Shown here in pieces: positions 26,855 through 36,317 of a stretch of DNA of 64,000 nucleotides (position 1 is the stretch's first letter; every line of letters starts with the position of its first letter). The DNA is from Maribacter sp. ACAM166 (GTDB lineage Bacteria; Bacteroidota; Bacteroidia; Flavobacteriales; Flavobacteriaceae). The stretch spans positions 1-64,000 of the forward strand of contig NZ_VAUW01000018.1 in assembly GCF_005771495.1 (NCBI RefSeq), given 5' to 3'. The translations under genes were made by a program, and so were the position numbers. The notes beneath the pieces are model-generated. The model saw nothing but the letters and a program-made list of their open reading frames with translations, searched no databases and was not told the DNA's origin.

Positions 26855-28075
26855 ATGAAAAACGTGTTGTGGTTTTTAACTTATTTTATTTTTGGTGGAT
26901 GTTCAACAAATGACGCTATGCAGGAAACTTCTGTTTCCAATGGTGATATTAATACTATTGTACCATGCGAAAATGGTATGGCTGGGATATATCCATGCAG
27001 CGGTTATGATTTATTGGCTACTATTTCATTAGAAGTCATGTCTGCAGAAGCAGCAAATGATATTTGGGGATGGACGGATGCAGAGACAGGGAATGAATAT
27101 GCCATAATGGGATTGGATAACGGTACTGCTTTTATTGACATATCGAATTCAGTAAACCCTATATATCTTGGAAAACTGCCCACGGCAACTACGTCAAGTT
27201 CTTGGAGGGATGTTAAGGTGTATGGCGATTATGTCTATATAGTTGCGGAAGCAAATAATCATGGAATACAGGTTTTTGACCTCAAAAAATTAAGAGATGT
27301 AGACAACGCTTCTCAGACTTTTTCTGCAGATGGGAATTATAGGGGCTTTGGCAATGCACATAATATCGTTATTAATGAACTATCTGGTTTTGCGTATCCT
27401 GTTGGTACCGATAGAGATGATCAGTTTAATGGTGGTGTACATTTCTTAAATCTTCAAAACCCTTTAATCCCTACTCTTGTGGGTGGTTGGGGTTTGAATG
27501 GGTATACGCATGATGCACAGGTTGTCACCTATAAAGGTCCCGATGCCAATTTTGTCGGAGCAGAACTATTTGTCGGCGCGAATGAAGATCAAGTGGTAGT
27601 TGTTGATATTTCGAATAAGGAAACTCCAATAACATTGTCGACATTGCCCTACCCGAATATTGGATATACGCACCAAGGGTGGTTTACAGAGGACCATCGC
27701 TATTTTATTTTAGGCGATGAGTTAGATGAGGTACGGCAAGGTTTTAAAACCCGAACACTAATTTTTGATATGGCAGATTTAGAGAATCCGGTTTTGCATC
27801 ATACCTATTTGGGGCCAACAAATGCTATTGATCATAATGGGTATGTTTTAGGAGATGCGTTTTTCTTGGCAAATTATACTGCTGGTGTTCGCGTTCTGGA
27901 TATTACCGATATTGAAGGAAGAGTAGTAGTCGAGAAGGCTTTCTTTGACACCTATCCAGCAAACAACAACACTCAATTCGCTGGGGTGTGGAGTGTTTAC
28001 CCGTATTTTGAAAGTGGTAAAATTATCATCAGTGATATCAATAGCGGGTTTTTTGTAATTCGAAAATCGAACTGA
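26855..28075 (+). CDS. Choice-of-anchor B family lipoprotein (LVIVD-type propeller)
   Basis: A 406-aa surface or periplasmic lipoprotein. The lipobox ends at Cys16 (FIFGGC). The mature protein carries repeated blocks such as FIDISNSVNPIYLGKLPT, DVKVYGDYVYIVAE, FLNLQNPLIPTLVGG and VVVDISNKETPITLS. These are LVIVD-type beta-propeller blades found in choice-of-anchor B proteins. No catalytic motif is seen; the likely role is binding or scaffolding. The next propeller lipoprotein starts 2 bases after its stop. A TATCTTTA box at 26824-26831 lies 23 bases before the start. Confidence 0.88.
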   Translation: MKNVLWFLTYFIFGGCSTNDAMQETSVSNGDINTIVPCENGMAGIYPCSGYDLLATISLEVMSAEAANDIWGWTDAETGNEYAIMGLDNGTAFIDISNSVNPIYLGKLPTATTSSSWRDVKVYGDYVYIVAEANNHGIQVFDLKKLRDVDNASQTFSADGNYRGFGNAHNIVINELSGFAYPVGTDRDDQFNGGVHFLNLQNPLIPTLVGGWGLNGYTHDAQVVTYKGPDANFVGAELFVGANEDQVVVVDISNKETPITLSTLPYPNIGYTHQGWFTEDHRYFILGDELDEVRQGFKTRTLIFDMADLENPVLHHTYLGPTNAIDHNGYVLGDAFFLANYTAGVRVLDITDIEGRVVVEKAFFDTYPANNNTQFAGVWSVYPYFESGKIIISDINSGFFVIRKSN

Positions 28076-28077
28076 TT

Positions 28078-29421
28078 ATGCGAAATATGTTTTTACTAGT
28101 ATTCGCTTTCTTCATCTTTTCCTGTGCTAAAGAAGATGCTGAAATAGCATTTGATTCGGTGGATACTGAATTTAAAGGGGAGCTTGATTGGTCTAAGAAT
28201 TTTGGGGGAAGTGGAAATGAAAGTGCACAAGCAATTATTAAAACAATTGATGGTGGTTATGCCATATTGGGATATACAAGCAGTACCAATGGAGATATCT
28301 CAACAAAGTCACAGAAGGAAAATGATTATTGGTTTTTAAAGTTTGATGGAAATGGAAATTTAAAATGGAACAAAACCCATGGTGGCAGTAAGGATGATAT
28401 CGGTCAAAGCCTAGCACAAACAAGTGATGGAGGTTATATTTTGACAGGCTATTCTATGAGTAGTGATGGCGATGCTTCCAATAACGAAGGTTTTCATGAT
28501 AATTGGATTCTGAAATTGGATGCTCAGGGTGATTTGGAATGGGAAAGCAGTTATGGCTTTTCAGGGCATGATCATTCATATGATATTCTCGAAGCATCGC
28601 AAGGTGGATATTTCTTTACTGGGTTTTTAGACATAACATCGGCCAGGTCAGATGGAAATACAGAAAAAGGAAGTTCATTGACAAGCCATGGTGTTGGAGA
28701 GTTTTGGGGGACTAAAATTGATGAGGAAGGTAACGTTCAATGGAGAGGTTATTTTGGAGGCACGAATAATGATCGGGCACATGGTGTTGTGCAAACGGAT
28801 GATGGCGGCTTTGTAATGGCAGGTTTTACCGAGAGTGATGATTTCGATATTACTAACACCAATGGTAGTTACGATTTTTGGGTGGTCAAAGTAGATTCAT
28901 TCGGTAATTTAATTTGGGAGCAATCTTTTGGTGGCGAAGGTATCGAGGTGTCTTATGATATCGGCAAAACAGCAGATAAGGGCTTCGTAGTAGTGGGAAA
29001 TACGTTCAGTACCAATGGTGATATTCTGCTAAACCATGGAGAATCAGACATGTGGATGATAAAACTTGATGAAGAGGGAAATTTGATTTGGGAACAAACC
29101 TATGGAGGCAGGCAGTTCGATTTAGCTCAAGCAGTCGTTCAAAGTAAAGATGGCGGATTCCTTATAACGGGGAATACTAAAAGTGATGATCAAGATAGTA
29201 CTTTCAATAGGGGTGAAAACGATATTTGGGTGGTTAAAACCAATAGGGTAGGTGACCTTGTTTGGGAAAAATCCTTTGGAGGTTCTGGCCTTGATTTTGG
29301 TTTTGATTTACTAGAAAATTTTGATGGAAGTATTTTGGTAGTAGGTGAATCTTCAAGCACAGATTTCAATTCATTGACCTCTAAAGGAAACACTGACTTA
29401 ATTTTACTTAAAATCAAATAG
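28078..29421 (+). CDS. Lipoprotein with about seven DGGY-type propeller repeats
   Basis: A 447-aa lipoprotein (lipobox ending at Cys16, FIFSC). Residues about 38-447 are a tandem of roughly 55-residue repeats: W-x-K-x-F-G-G-S/T, then a T/S-x-D-G-G-Y/F-x-x-x-G-Y/F-T block, then D-x-W-x-x-K-x-D-x-x-G-N-L. This is the pattern of secreted Bacteroidota beta-propeller proteins with DGG turns. No enzymatic residues stand out. It is translationally coupled to the preceding choice-of-anchor B gene (2-base gap), so the two probably work together at the cell surface. Confidence 0.85.
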   Translation: MRNMFLLVFAFFIFSCAKEDAEIAFDSVDTEFKGELDWSKNFGGSGNESAQAIIKTIDGGYAILGYTSSTNGDISTKSQKENDYWFLKFDGNGNLKWNKTHGGSKDDIGQSLAQTSDGGYILTGYSMSSDGDASNNEGFHDNWILKLDAQGDLEWESSYGFSGHDHSYDILEASQGGYFFTGFLDITSARSDGNTEKGSSLTSHGVGEFWGTKIDEEGNVQWRGYFGGTNNDRAHGVVQTDDGGFVMAGFTESDDFDITNTNGSYDFWVVKVDSFGNLIWEQSFGGEGIEVSYDIGKTADKGFVVVGNTFSTNGDILLNHGESDMWMIKLDEEGNLIWEQTYGGRQFDLAQAVVQSKDGGFLITGNTKSDDQDSTFNRGENDIWVVKTNRVGDLVWEKSFGGSGLDFGFDLLENFDGSILVVGESSSTDFNSLTSKGNTDLILLKIK

Positions 29422-29513
29422 TTAGTAGATCCTGCTCATTTCTTATAGGATTCTTCTATACGGATATACGTTATAATAATGTTAGGATCCATGGAATAAG
29501 CTTACATATAGTG

Positions 29514-29521
29514 TACATTTG
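29514..29521 (+). promoter_or_regulatory. -7 box of the suf operon
   Basis: TACATTTG is an exact TAnnTTTG match 30 bases before the start of the A-type carrier gene, the first suf gene. I see no -33 TTG at 19-21 bases, which can happen at regulated promoters, but no operator is recognisable. Confidence 0.5.
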
Positions 29522-29551
29522 TATATCTATTTAGATTAAATCTAGTTAATT

Positions 29552-29881
29552 ATGATTCAAGTATCAGAAACGGCAAAACAGAAAGTCATTAACCTTATGA
29601 CAGAAGAAGGTTTTGATGCGTCAACGGATTATGTACGTGTGGGTGTGAAAAGTGGTGGATGTAGCGGATTATCTTATGAATTAAACTTCGATAGTAAGAA
29701 GGATGATGCCGATAAGGTTTTTGAGGATAATAACGTTCGAATTATTATAGACAAAAAGAGCTTTTTATATTTAGTAGGTACTGTCTTAGAATACTCTGGT
29801 GGCCTCAATGGTAAGGGTTTTGTTTTTAATAACCCAAATGCCCAACGAACTTGTGGTTGCGGAGAGAGTTTTTCATTATAA
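29552..29881 (+). CDS. sufA: A-type iron-sulfur carrier (HesB/IscA/SufA family)
   Basis: A 109-aa carrier that receives Fe-S clusters from the SUF scaffold and delivers them to target proteins. The three conserved cysteines are Cys37 (GGCSGLSY) and Cys101 and Cys103 (CGCGESF) at the C-terminus. It is the first gene of the suf operon, 46 bases before sufB. The name sufA is given from context; erpA/iscA type cannot be excluded from sequence alone. Confidence 0.93.
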   Translation: MIQVSETAKQKVINLMTEEGFDASTDYVRVGVKSGGCSGLSYELNFDSKKDDADKVFEDNNVRIIIDKKSFLYLVGTVLEYSGGLNGKGFVFNNPNAQRTCGCGESFSL

Positions 29882-29927
29882 ATCGATAATTGTTAATTGA
29901 GTAAAACCAATTAACTAATTAAACTAT

Positions 29928-31373
29928 ATGGCATATACAGAAGAAGAATTAAAAAAAGAATTGGAAACCAAAGAGTACGAATATGGTTTCTATACAGACA
30001 TTGAATCTGATACATTTCCTATTGGCTTAAGCGAAGAAATAGTTATTGCCATTTCAAAGAAAAAGGAAGAACCAGAGTGGATGACACTATGGCGTTTAGA
30101 AGCTTTTCGGATTTGGAAAAAAATGGAAGAACCTGAATGGGCTAATGTTCATTATGATAAACCAGATTTTCAGGCAATCAGCTATTATTCAGCTCCAAAA
30201 TCTGCGGACCCTAATAAATCATTAGATGATGTAGATCCTGATTTATTAGAAATGTATCGCAAGCTCGGTATTTCGGTTGATGAGCAAAAGAAATTACAAA
30301 ACGTTGCGGTAGATATTGTTGTAGATTCAGTTTCTGTAGCAACTACTTTCAAAAAGACGTTAGCAGAAAAAGGAATTATTTTTATGCCTATTTCAGAAGC
30401 TATTCAAGAGCATCCTGAATTGGTGAAGAAATATATGGGTACGGTTGTACCGAAGACGGATAATTTTTATGCCGCTTTAAATTCAGCGGTCTTTACAGAT
30501 GGTAGTTTCTGTTACATTCCAAAAGGCGTAAGATGCCCAATGGAACTTTCGACATACTTTAGAATCAATCAGGCTAACACGGGTCAGTTCGAACGTACCC
30601 TGCTTATTGCTGACGAGGATAGTTATGTTAGTTATTTAGAAGGGTGTACCGCTCCATCAAGAGATGAGAATCAATTGCATGCCGCAGTGGTAGAATTGAT
30701 TGCTTTGGACGGTGCAGAAATTAAGTACTCAACAGTACAGAACTGGTTCCCTGGAGGTAAAGATGGTAAAGGTGGGGTATTCAATTTTGTAACAAAAAGA
30801 GCGTTGTGTGAAAAGAACGCTAAAGTGTCTTGGACACAAGTTGAAACAGGTTCAGCCGTTACTTGGAAATATCCATCTTGTATCTTAAAAGGAGATAATT
30901 CAATTGGAGAATTTTATTCAATAGCCGTCACCAACAATTACCAACAAGCAGATACGGGTACTAAAATGATCCATATCGGTAAGAATACAAGAAGTACCAT
31001 TATCTCAAAAGGTGTTTCTGCTGGAAAATCACAAAATAGTTACCGAGGTTTGGTGCAAATAAATAGTCGTGCCGACAATGCACGTAATTTTTCTCAATGT
31101 GATTCACTATTGATGGGAAATGAATGTGGCGCTCATACTTTTCCTTATATAGAGGTGAAAAATAAGACTGCCCAAGTAGAGCATGAGGCTACCACTAGTA
31201 AGATTGGTGAGGATCAAATATTTTATTGTAATCAAAGAGGTATAAGCACCGAAAAGGCTATCGCCCTAATCGTTAATGGCTTTAGCAAAGAAGTGCTAAA
31301 TAAATTACCGATGGAATTTGCTATAGAGGCCCAAAAACTGTTGGAAATTAGTTTAGAAGGTTCTGTTGGATAA
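29928..31373 (+). CDS. sufB: Fe-S cluster assembly scaffold SufB
   Basis: A 481-aa core subunit of the SufBCD complex, on which the cluster is built. The beta-helix core shows [53 protein letters not shown] and [15 protein letters not shown], all strong family marks; a Cys in the EGCTAP loop is among the conserved ones. Length and layout are standard. In most suf operons sufC follows at once, but here a metallo-beta-lactamase gene intervenes. Confidence 0.97.
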   Translation: MAYTEEELKKELETKEYEYGFYTDIESDTFPIGLSEEIVIAISKKKEEPEWMTLWRLEAFRIWKKMEEPEWANVHYDKPDFQAISYYSAPKSADPNKSLDDVDPDLLEMYRKLGISVDEQKKLQNVAVDIVVDSVSVATTFKKTLAEKGIIFMPISEAIQEHPELVKKYMGTVVPKTDNFYAALNSAVFTDGSFCYIPKGVRCPMELSTYFRINQANTGQFERTLLIADEDSYVSYLEGCTAPSRDENQLHAAVVELIALDGAEIKYSTVQNWFPGGKDGKGGVFNFVTKRALCEKNAKVSWTQVETGSAVTWKYPSCILKGDNSIGEFYSIAVTNNYQQADTGTKMIHIGKNTRSTIISKGVSAGKSQNSYRGLVQINSRADNARNFSQCDSLLMGNECGAHTFPYIEVKNKTAQVEHEATTSKIGEDQIFYCNQRGISTEKAIALIVNGFSKEVLNKLPMEFAIEAQKLLEISLEGSVG

Positions 31374-31411
31374 ATTAAATCGCTATTTCTAATTTGTGTT
31401 GTACAACAATA

Positions 31412-32284
31412 ATGAAGAGATTTTTAGTTATAGTAGTACTTATAGCCGCTTTTAGCTGTAAGGAAAATAAAAGTAAATCTAAAGTCCCTACAGGGATAGC
31501 GGAGATAGTTAAGCCTGAGGTGAAATTATATACCTTTAATGGGGGTACTGTAATGGTTAATAATTTAGAGTTGTTCTCTCAGGATACGACGTATCATGGT
31601 CAGACAAAGGAATTTTCAGATCCTTTTTATGTAATTAGTCATCCTAAAGGAAATTTAATGTGGGATGCCGGGCTTCCAGAGAATTTGGTTGAAGCCAAAG
31701 CACCATATACTACCCCAAATGGTAATTTTACGATTTCCCGAAAAGAGCGTGTTCTAGACCAGTTGAAAAATATTGGAATGTCGACTTTGGATATTAATTA
31801 TATAGCCTTGTCACATACACATTTTGATCATACGGGACATGCCAATGTTTTTGAAAATTCAGTATGGTTGGTACAAGGAGATGAACATGATTTTATAACT
31901 AGTGCGGAAGTTATGAATGGTAATGCAGACCTATACAATGCAATATCTAAATTGGATAATGTACAAAGACTAGATGGTGATTTCGATGTTTTTGGAGATG
32001 GTACTGTGGTCATCAAATCGATGCCAGGCCATACACCTGGACATCAAGTTTTATATTTGGATTTATCGGAAAACGGTCCGACTCTTTTAACAGGAGATTT
32101 ATATCATTTGTATGAAAATAGAGAACACAAGCGTGTACCAAGTTTTAACACCAGCTTAAATCAAACCCTTGCAAGTATGGAAGCGTTTGAAGTGTTTGCA
32201 AAAGAGAAGAAAGCAAAAGTGTATTTGCATCACTCAAAAGAAGATTTTAATAAAATGCCTAAGGCACCAGAATATTTAAAGTAG
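31412..32284 (+). CDS. Metallo-beta-lactamase-fold lipoprotein (N-acyl homoserine lactonase-like)
   Basis: A 290-aa protein from the ATG at 31412, chosen because it gives a lipoprotein signal (VLIAAFSC, Cys16); six more codons upstream add nothing. The MBL metal motif H135-x-H137-x-D139-H140 (SHTHFDHTGH) is complete, with GHTPGHQ supplying the next His and TGDLYH the bridging Asp. The layout resembles AHL-lactonase-type hydrolases (AttM/AiiA branch). Export of a lipid-anchored hydrolase would place it outside the cytoplasm, away from SUF. It lies 38 bases after sufB and 6 before sufC, clearly in the same transcript. The substrate is unknown. Confidence 0.88.
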   Translation: MKRFLVIVVLIAAFSCKENKSKSKVPTGIAEIVKPEVKLYTFNGGTVMVNNLELFSQDTTYHGQTKEFSDPFYVISHPKGNLMWDAGLPENLVEAKAPYTTPNGNFTISRKERVLDQLKNIGMSTLDINYIALSHTHFDHTGHANVFENSVWLVQGDEHDFITSAEVMNGNADLYNAISKLDNVQRLDGDFDVFGDGTVVIKSMPGHTPGHQVLYLDLSENGPTLLTGDLYHLYENREHKRVPSFNTSLNQTLASMEAFEVFAKEKKAKVYLHHSKEDFNKMPKAPEYLK

Positions 32285-32290
32285 CATATT

Positions 32291-33043
32291 ATGTTGAAAA
32301 TTAAAGATTTACACGCAAGTGTAGAGGGTAAGGAAATATTAAGAGGAATAAACCTAGAGGTCAAGGCCGGGGAAGTACATGCAATCATGGGACCGAATGG
32401 TTCTGGAAAAAGTACGTTGGCGTCTGTAATCGCTGGTAAAGAAGAATTCGAGGTAACTCAAGGTTCAGTTGAGTTATATGGCGAAGATTTAGAAGAGGTT
32501 TCTCCAGAGGGAAGAGCGCACAAGGGTCTTTTCCTTTCGTTTCAATATCCTATTGAGATTCCGGGGGTTTCTGTGACTAACTTTATAAAGACGGCTATTA
32601 ATGAGTCTCGTAAAGCAAATGGTTTGGAGGATATGCCTGCCAAGGACATGCTGAAAATGATTCGTGAAAAATCTGAACTACTAGAAATTGATCGTAAGTT
32701 TTTATCTCGATCATTGAACGAAGGCTTTTCAGGTGGTGAGAAAAAACGTAATGAAGTATTCCAAATGGCAATGTTAGAGCCTAAAGTGGCCATTTTGGAT
32801 GAAACCGATTCAGGGTTGGATATTGATGCCTTGCGTATTGTAGCCAATGGTGTAAATAAGTTGAAGAGTAAGGATAACGCTGTAATTTTAATTACGCATT
32901 ACCAACGTTTGTTGGAATATATTGTTCCAGATTTTGTACATGTTTTACACAATGGTAAAATCGTTAAGTCTGGGGGTAAAGATTTAGCTCTTCAGCTTGA
33001 AGAGAAAGGCTACGATTGGTTAAAGCAGGAGACAGCGGTTTAA
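32291..33043 (+). CDS. sufC: Fe-S cluster assembly ATPase SufC
   Basis: A 250-aa ABC-type ATPase that drives conformational change of SufBCD. Walker A GPNGSGKST is at 34-42, the signature FSGGEKKRNEV in the middle of the protein, and Walker B VAILDETDSGLD just after it, with the His of the switch in ITHYQRLL. It lacks a membrane partner, as expected for this soluble ATPase. It starts 6 bases after the MBL lipoprotein stop and lies 88 bases before sufD. Confidence 0.97.
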   Translation: MLKIKDLHASVEGKEILRGINLEVKAGEVHAIMGPNGSGKSTLASVIAGKEEFEVTQGSVELYGEDLEEVSPEGRAHKGLFLSFQYPIEIPGVSVTNFIKTAINESRKANGLEDMPAKDMLKMIREKSELLEIDRKFLSRSLNEGFSGGEKKRNEVFQMAMLEPKVAILDETDSGLDIDALRIVANGVNKLKSKDNAVILITHYQRLLEYIVPDFVHVLHNGKIVKSGGKDLALQLEEKGYDWLKQETAV

Positions 33044-33131
33044 AAATAGTACATGGTATAACGTAATAAGTATTTAGTATATACGCTAAATCAAATTATT
33101 GCTTTGTACCTGATACTTAATACTAAATATA

Positions 33132-34448
33132 ATGGATTTAAAAGATAAATTAATTTCCTCCTTTATAGCGTTTGAGAATAATGTCGATGTTGAGCATCCA
33201 ATACACGATGTTCGTATGGCCGCTATAAAGAATTTTGAGGCAAAGGGTTTTCCTTCTAAAAAAGAAGAGGCTTGGAAGTATACATCACTTAATAGTTTGC
33301 AAAAAGTAGATTTCAGTATTTTTCCTAAACAGGAAAACACATTGGAATACAAAGATGTAAAGCGTTATTTTCTTCATGAAATCGATTCATATAAAATTGT
33401 TTTCGTTGATGGAATATATAGCTCTTTCCTTTCTGAAACTACGCATGATGGGGTTGATATCTGTTTGATGAGCTCAGCATTGACAAAGCCAATGTATAAG
33501 CAGGTGATTGATGTTTATTTTAATAAAATAGCATCAAAAGATGAGTCTTTAACTACGCTTAATACTGCGTTTAGTCGTGAGGGTGCTTATATCTATATTC
33601 CAAAAAATAAGATGCCTAAAAAACCGATAGAGATTTTGCATTTTTCTACGGGAAATGAAGCGTCATTAATGTTACAACCAAGAAACCTGGTTGTGGTAGA
33701 GGAAAATGCAGAAGTTCAAATTATTGAGCGTCATCAAAGTTTAACTTCAAACGAAGTGCTCACTAATGCCGTTACTGAAATATACGCAGCAAAAAGTGCG
33801 ATTGTTGATTTTTACAAAATTCAAAATGACGTTGCTACAGCGTCTTTAATCGATAACACGTATATTGACCAAAAGGATAAAAGTGTTGTTCGTTTACATA
33901 CGTTTTCCTTTGGCGGTAAAATGACGCGTAACAATCTTAATTTCTATCAAAATGGTGAGTATATCGACTCTACCATGAAAGGAGTAACGATTTTAGGTGA
34001 GAAGCAACATGTTGATCATCATACTTTAGTACATCATATAGAACCAAATTGCGAAAGTCACCAAGATTACAAAGGTATTTATGGGGACAGCTCGACAGGT
34101 GTATTTAATGGTAAAATTATCGTAGATAAAATTGCTCAAAAAACGAATGCCTTTCAGAAAAACAATAATATTTTGATTAGCGATAAGGCAAGCATCAATT
34201 CAAAACCTCAGTTAGAAATTTTTGCGGATGATGTGAAATGTTCACATGGGTGTACCATTGGTCAGTTAGATGAGGATGCAATGTTCTATCTACGATCTAG
34301 AGGTATCCCAGAAAAAGAGGCTAGAGCATTGTTAATGTATGCTTTTGCGAACAATGTATTGGCAACGGTAAGAATACCAGAGTTGAAGAAAAGAATCAAT
34401 AAATTGATAGCAAAAAAGCTTGGAGTAAATCTTGGTTTTGATTTGTAA
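33132..34448 (+). CDS. sufD: Fe-S cluster assembly protein SufD
   Basis: A 438-aa paralogue of SufB that completes the SufBCD scaffold. The N-terminal helical part (1-110) with FPSKKEEAWKYTSL is followed by a beta-helix core with MKGVTILGEKQHVDHHTLV, SHQDYKGIYGDSSTGVFNGK and the conserved DDVKCSHGCTIGQLDEDAMFYL segment. The C-terminal helix motif RSRGIPEKEAR is typical. A long hairpin follows its stop, separating it from sufS. Confidence 0.95.
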   Translation: MDLKDKLISSFIAFENNVDVEHPIHDVRMAAIKNFEAKGFPSKKEEAWKYTSLNSLQKVDFSIFPKQENTLEYKDVKRYFLHEIDSYKIVFVDGIYSSFLSETTHDGVDICLMSSALTKPMYKQVIDVYFNKIASKDESLTTLNTAFSREGAYIYIPKNKMPKKPIEILHFSTGNEASLMLQPRNLVVVEENAEVQIIERHQSLTSNEVLTNAVTEIYAAKSAIVDFYKIQNDVATASLIDNTYIDQKDKSVVRLHTFSFGGKMTRNNLNFYQNGEYIDSTMKGVTILGEKQHVDHHTLVHHIEPNCESHQDYKGIYGDSSTGVFNGKIIVDKIAQKTNAFQKNNNILISDKASINSKPQLEIFADDVKCSHGCTIGQLDEDAMFYLRSRGIPEKEARALLMYAFANNVLATVRIPELKKRINKLIAKKLGVNLGFDL

Positions 34449-34478
34449 GATTACTAAAGAAAAAATGTTAATGTCATT

Positions 34479-34522
34479 AGAAAAGGATAGTTAAAACATT
34501 TTAACTATCCTTTTCTATTTTG
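34479..34522 (+). terminator. Long AT-rich hairpin between sufD and sufS
   Basis: A perfect 18-bp inverted repeat has its left arm at 34479-34496 (AGAAAAGGATAGTTAAAA) and right arm at 34499-34516, with only two bases between, followed by ATTTTG. It lies 30 bases after the sufD stop and about 50 before the sufS promoter box, so it most likely ends the sufABCD transcript. Confidence 0.75.
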
Positions 34523-34572
34523 TAATAACTAAATATACATCAAGCCACATCCTGAATGTTTTCATTATCTGG

Positions 34573-34580
34573 TATCTTTG
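34573..34580 (+). promoter_or_regulatory. -7 promoter box of sufS
   Basis: TATCTTTG matches TAnnTTTG exactly, 18 bases before the sufS ATG at 34599. It overlaps the in-frame ATG at 34578, which therefore cannot be the start. It follows the sufD hairpin, so sufSE is a separate transcription unit. Confidence 0.65.
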
Positions 34581-34598
34581 TATATAACAAGATTGACT

Positions 34599-35813
34599 AT
34601 GTTAGATATTAAAAAAGTAAGGGAAGATTTTCCTATTCTTAAGCGAGAAGTAAACGGGAAACCATTGGTTTATTTAGATAATGCTGCTACTTCACAAACG
34701 CCACAGCAGGTCATAGATGCCATTGTGGATTACTACCAGAATTATAATGCCAATATTCATCGTGGTGTACATACACTTTCACAGGAAGCTACGGATAAAT
34801 ACGAACAGGCTCGTCTGAAAATTCAGAATCATTTTAATGCGGCGGAGTCTCATGAGATAATTTTTACTTCTGGCACAACGCACAGTATAAACCTTGTTGC
34901 AAATGGTTTTTCTTCATTTATCAAAAAGGGAGACGAGGTACTGGTATCTGCCATGGAGCATCACTCTAATATTGTGCCTTGGCAAATGCTATGCGAACGA
35001 ACAGGCGCTATTTTAAAGGTGATTCCTATGAGCCAAGAAGGTGAATTGCGAATGGATGTTTATGACGAATTGCTGTGTGATAAAACTAAATTGGTTTTTT
35101 GTAATCATATCTCCAATGCCTTAGGGACGATTAATCCTATTGAAGAAATTATAGAAAAAGCACATCACGTTGGTGCAGCCGTTTTAATTGATGGTGCACA
35201 AGCAGTACCTCATTTGGTAGCTGATGTTCAAGCGTTAGACGTAGATTTCTATACCTGTTCCGCACATAAAATATGTGGACCTACGGGTGTCGGTATGCTA
35301 TATGGAAAAGAAGAATGGTTGAATAAACTACCACCTTACCAAGGTGGTGGGGAAATGATTGCTGAGGTAACTTTTGAAAAGACGACCTATGCAGATTTGC
35401 CCCATAAATTTGAAGCTGGTACACCCAATATTTGTGGCGGTATTGCCTTTGGCGCAGCATTAGATTATATGAATGCCATCGGTTTTGAAGAAATTGCGAA
35501 GTATGAACACGAGCTTTTGGAATATGCTACACAAGAATTATTGAAAATAGAAGGACTGAAGATTTATGGTACTGCCAAAAATAAGACCTCTGTGATTTCA
35601 TTTAACATAGAGAGCATCCATCCATATGACATCGGTAGTATTTTAGATAAATTGGGGATTGCGGTTCGTACGGGTCACCACTGTGCTCAGCCCATTATGG
35701 ATTTTTATAAAATACCGGGAACGGTTCGCGCAAGTTTTGCTTTTTACAATACGAAAGAAGAAGTAGATGTTCTAATAGCAGGAGTATTGAAAGCTAAAAG
35801 TATGCTGTTGTAA
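34599..35813 (+). CDS. sufS: Cysteine desulfurase SufS
   Basis: A 404-aa PLP enzyme that takes sulfur from cysteine for cluster assembly. PLP Lys224 sits in SAHKICGPTG and the persulfide Cys362 in RTGHHCAQP, the class II (SufS) arrangement. The phosphate-binding TSGTTHSINLVA (90-101) and the HHSNIVPW loop (121-128) are standard. The start at 34599 is chosen over an in-frame ATG seven codons earlier because that one lies inside the promoter box. sufE follows 73 bases later. Confidence 0.96.
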   Translation: MLDIKKVREDFPILKREVNGKPLVYLDNAATSQTPQQVIDAIVDYYQNYNANIHRGVHTLSQEATDKYEQARLKIQNHFNAAESHEIIFTSGTTHSINLVANGFSSFIKKGDEVLVSAMEHHSNIVPWQMLCERTGAILKVIPMSQEGELRMDVYDELLCDKTKLVFCNHISNALGTINPIEEIIEKAHHVGAAVLIDGAQAVPHLVADVQALDVDFYTCSAHKICGPTGVGMLYGKEEWLNKLPPYQGGGEMIAEVTFEKTTYADLPHKFEAGTPNICGGIAFGAALDYMNAIGFEEIAKYEHELLEYATQELLKIEGLKIYGTAKNKTSVISFNIESIHPYDIGSILDKLGIAVRTGHHCAQPIMDFYKIPGTVRASFAFYNTKEEVDVLIAGVLKAKSMLL

Positions 35814-35841
35814 AACAACGATTTATCGACTAAGCTAACTG

Positions 35842-35872
35842 TTGAAATCCACCAATTGTTATCGTATTTTTG
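35842..35872 (+). promoter_or_regulatory. Promoter before sufE
   Basis: A TTG (35842-35844) is followed after 20 bases by TATTTTTG (35865-35872), a full Bacteroidota -33/-7 pair. The sufE ATG comes 14 bases later. The downstream genes sufT and perhaps the DUF2480 gene may use it too. Confidence 0.7.
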
Positions 35873-35886
35873 TATAAAATAAAGCA

Positions 35887-36312
35887 ATGGATATTAAAGA
35901 GATACAAGAAGAAATTATCGACGAATTTTCAATATTCGATGATTGGATGCAGCGTTATGAGTATATGATAGACCTCGGTAAGTCCCTTCCATTAATTCAA
36001 GAAGAATATAAAACCGAAGATAATATTATTAAAGGGTGTCAGAGTAAGGTTTGGGTTCATGCAGAGCTAGAGCATAATAAATTGGTGTTTACCGCCGATA
36101 GTGATGCAATCATCACTAAAGGGATTATTGCCATTTTAATACGTGTTTTTAGCAATCAAAAGCCACAGGATATTTTGAATGCCGATACCCAGTTTATTGA
36201 CGAAATAGGGTTGAAGGAACATTTATCTCCAACCAGGGCAAACGGATTGGTGAGTATGATAAAACAGTTGAAGTTATACGCCGTAGCGTATCAAACACAA
36301 ATTGAAAAATAA
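35887..36312 (+). CDS. sufE: Sulfur-acceptor protein SufE
   Basis: A 141-aa partner of SufS that accepts the persulfide sulfur and hands it to SufBCD. The acceptor Cys51 lies in the conserved KGCQSKVWV loop. The helix with RYEYMIDLGKSLP is a family mark, and GLKEHLSPTRANGLVSMI matches the C-terminal part. It starts just after its own promoter and 5 bases before sufT. Confidence 0.95.
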   Translation: MDIKEIQEEIIDEFSIFDDWMQRYEYMIDLGKSLPLIQEEYKTEDNIIKGCQSKVWVHAELEHNKLVFTADSDAIITKGIIAILIRVFSNQKPQDILNADTQFIDEIGLKEHLSPTRANGLVSMIKQLKLYAVAYQTQIEK

Positions 36313-36317
36313 AGATT

